From an uncultured Methanoregula sp. (GTDB lineage Archaea; Halobacteriota; Methanomicrobia; Methanomicrobiales; Methanospirillaceae), in the NCBI RefSeq assembly GCF_963678795.1, contig NZ_OY787452.1:868001-932000 (forward strand): DNA of 64,000 bases, written 5' to 3'. The notes under the pieces were generated by a model. The model worked only from the letters and a program-made list of their open reading frames with translations, was not told the DNA's origin and did no database searches. Of this stretch, positions 63,779 through 64,000 are shown one piece after another. How positions within the stretch are numbered: position 1 is the stretch's first letter; every line of letters starts with the position of its first letter. The translations under genes and the position numbers were made by a program.

Positions 63779-64000
63779 TCAGCCTCCTGATAGAATGGCG
63801 TAGATCTCGCGTCGCTTGAGCTCCCTGATCCGTTCGAGCCGGGACCCGACCGTGTTGGAGATCACCACAAGGCCGTCCGGAGAACTGGCCACGAGCCCGC
63901 CGGCACAGGTAATATCGGTGAGGACTTCACATCGTACTCCAAGTGTCGCCAGGGTCTTGTTGCAGATCTCAAGATCGCGTCTGTCGACATGGATCCGGAA
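63779..64000 (-). CDS. atpE: A-type ATP synthase subunit E, 3' part only
   Basis: The final 73 codons are visible and the frame is open to the right edge. CAGGLVASSPDGLVVISNTV and RLERIRELKRREIYAILSGG are the C-terminal domain of the peripheral-stalk subunit E, which pairs with subunit H. The gene and presumably atpK lie beyond the window. Confidence 0.92.
   Translation of the reverse strand, partial: FRIHVDRRDLEICNKTLATLGVRCEVLTDITCAGGLVASSPDGLVVISNTVGSRLERIRELKRREIYAILSGG

Overview
The window comes from a methanogenic archaeon of the Methanomicrobiales, most like the Methanoregula group. The information-processing and metabolic genes are archaeal: large subunit of DNA polymerase D, RPA with its partner, aIF1A, deoxyhypusine synthase, a CTP-dependent riboflavin kinase fused to a regulator, archaeal thiolase/HMG-CoA synthase/DUF35, HMG-CoA reductase and an A1AO ATP synthase. 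Many genes start a few bases downstream of the expected start site of an archaeal TATA box, and others carry Shine-Dalgarno sites resembling GAGGTGATCC. The genus is inferred from gene content, since no rRNA is present.

Layout. 1-8 kb: CorA-like transporter (partial), membrane proteins, PPK2 kinase, dys-pyrF, a stand-alone glycyl-radical/zinc domain overlapping cbiZ, and the RPA pair. 9-14 kb: two tandem secreted CARDB/S-layer-type proteins, a TTG-started mini-ORF and an RND/MMPL exporter in one operon. 14-19 kb: ribB-rbkR, then a regulator with the first mevalonate genes. 19-27 kb: SpoIIE-type phosphatase, panE, Trm5-like methyltransferase, HMG-CoA reductase, rimI, DUF1015 and hisG. 27-34.5 kb: a large vWA/Ig-like surface protein divergent from a six-gene operon of one lipoprotein and five pilin-like membrane-anchored proteins. 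34.5-44.9 kb: aIF1A, LysE, lipoprotein, a decayed integrated element attached to tRNA-Leu(CAA), DNA polymerase D large subunit with a mini-intein, a HEAT protein and DUF1646. 45-47.6 kb: ATP synthase H and I. 47.6-54 kb: accessory island with a palindromic repeat array, an IS5-like insertion sequence, two type I restriction specificity-subunit remnants around a frameshifted nuclease, RhuM, and an unknown two-gene unit. 54-58.3 kb: small regulator and membrane genes, STAS protein, amidohydrolase, ThrE-like exporter. 58.6-64 kb: ATP synthase E-C-F-A-B-D on the opposite strand from H-I.

How they fit together. The most notable structures are: (1) an 18-bp copy of the tRNA-Leu 3' end 2.37 kb from the gene, with an integrase N-terminal fragment in between, marking a dead integrated element carrying an alpha/beta hydrolase lipoprotein; (2) a 165-residue endonuclease-free intein ending in Gln inside the catalytic motif of polymerase D; (3) the vWA/pilin-like locus, which looks like a cell-surface structure without its own assembly ATPase; (4) an ATP synthase operon broken between I and K, with the break next to an insertion sequence, a repeat array and restriction-system debris. 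All functional calls rest on reading the translated sequence and on family knowledge; no database search was run.
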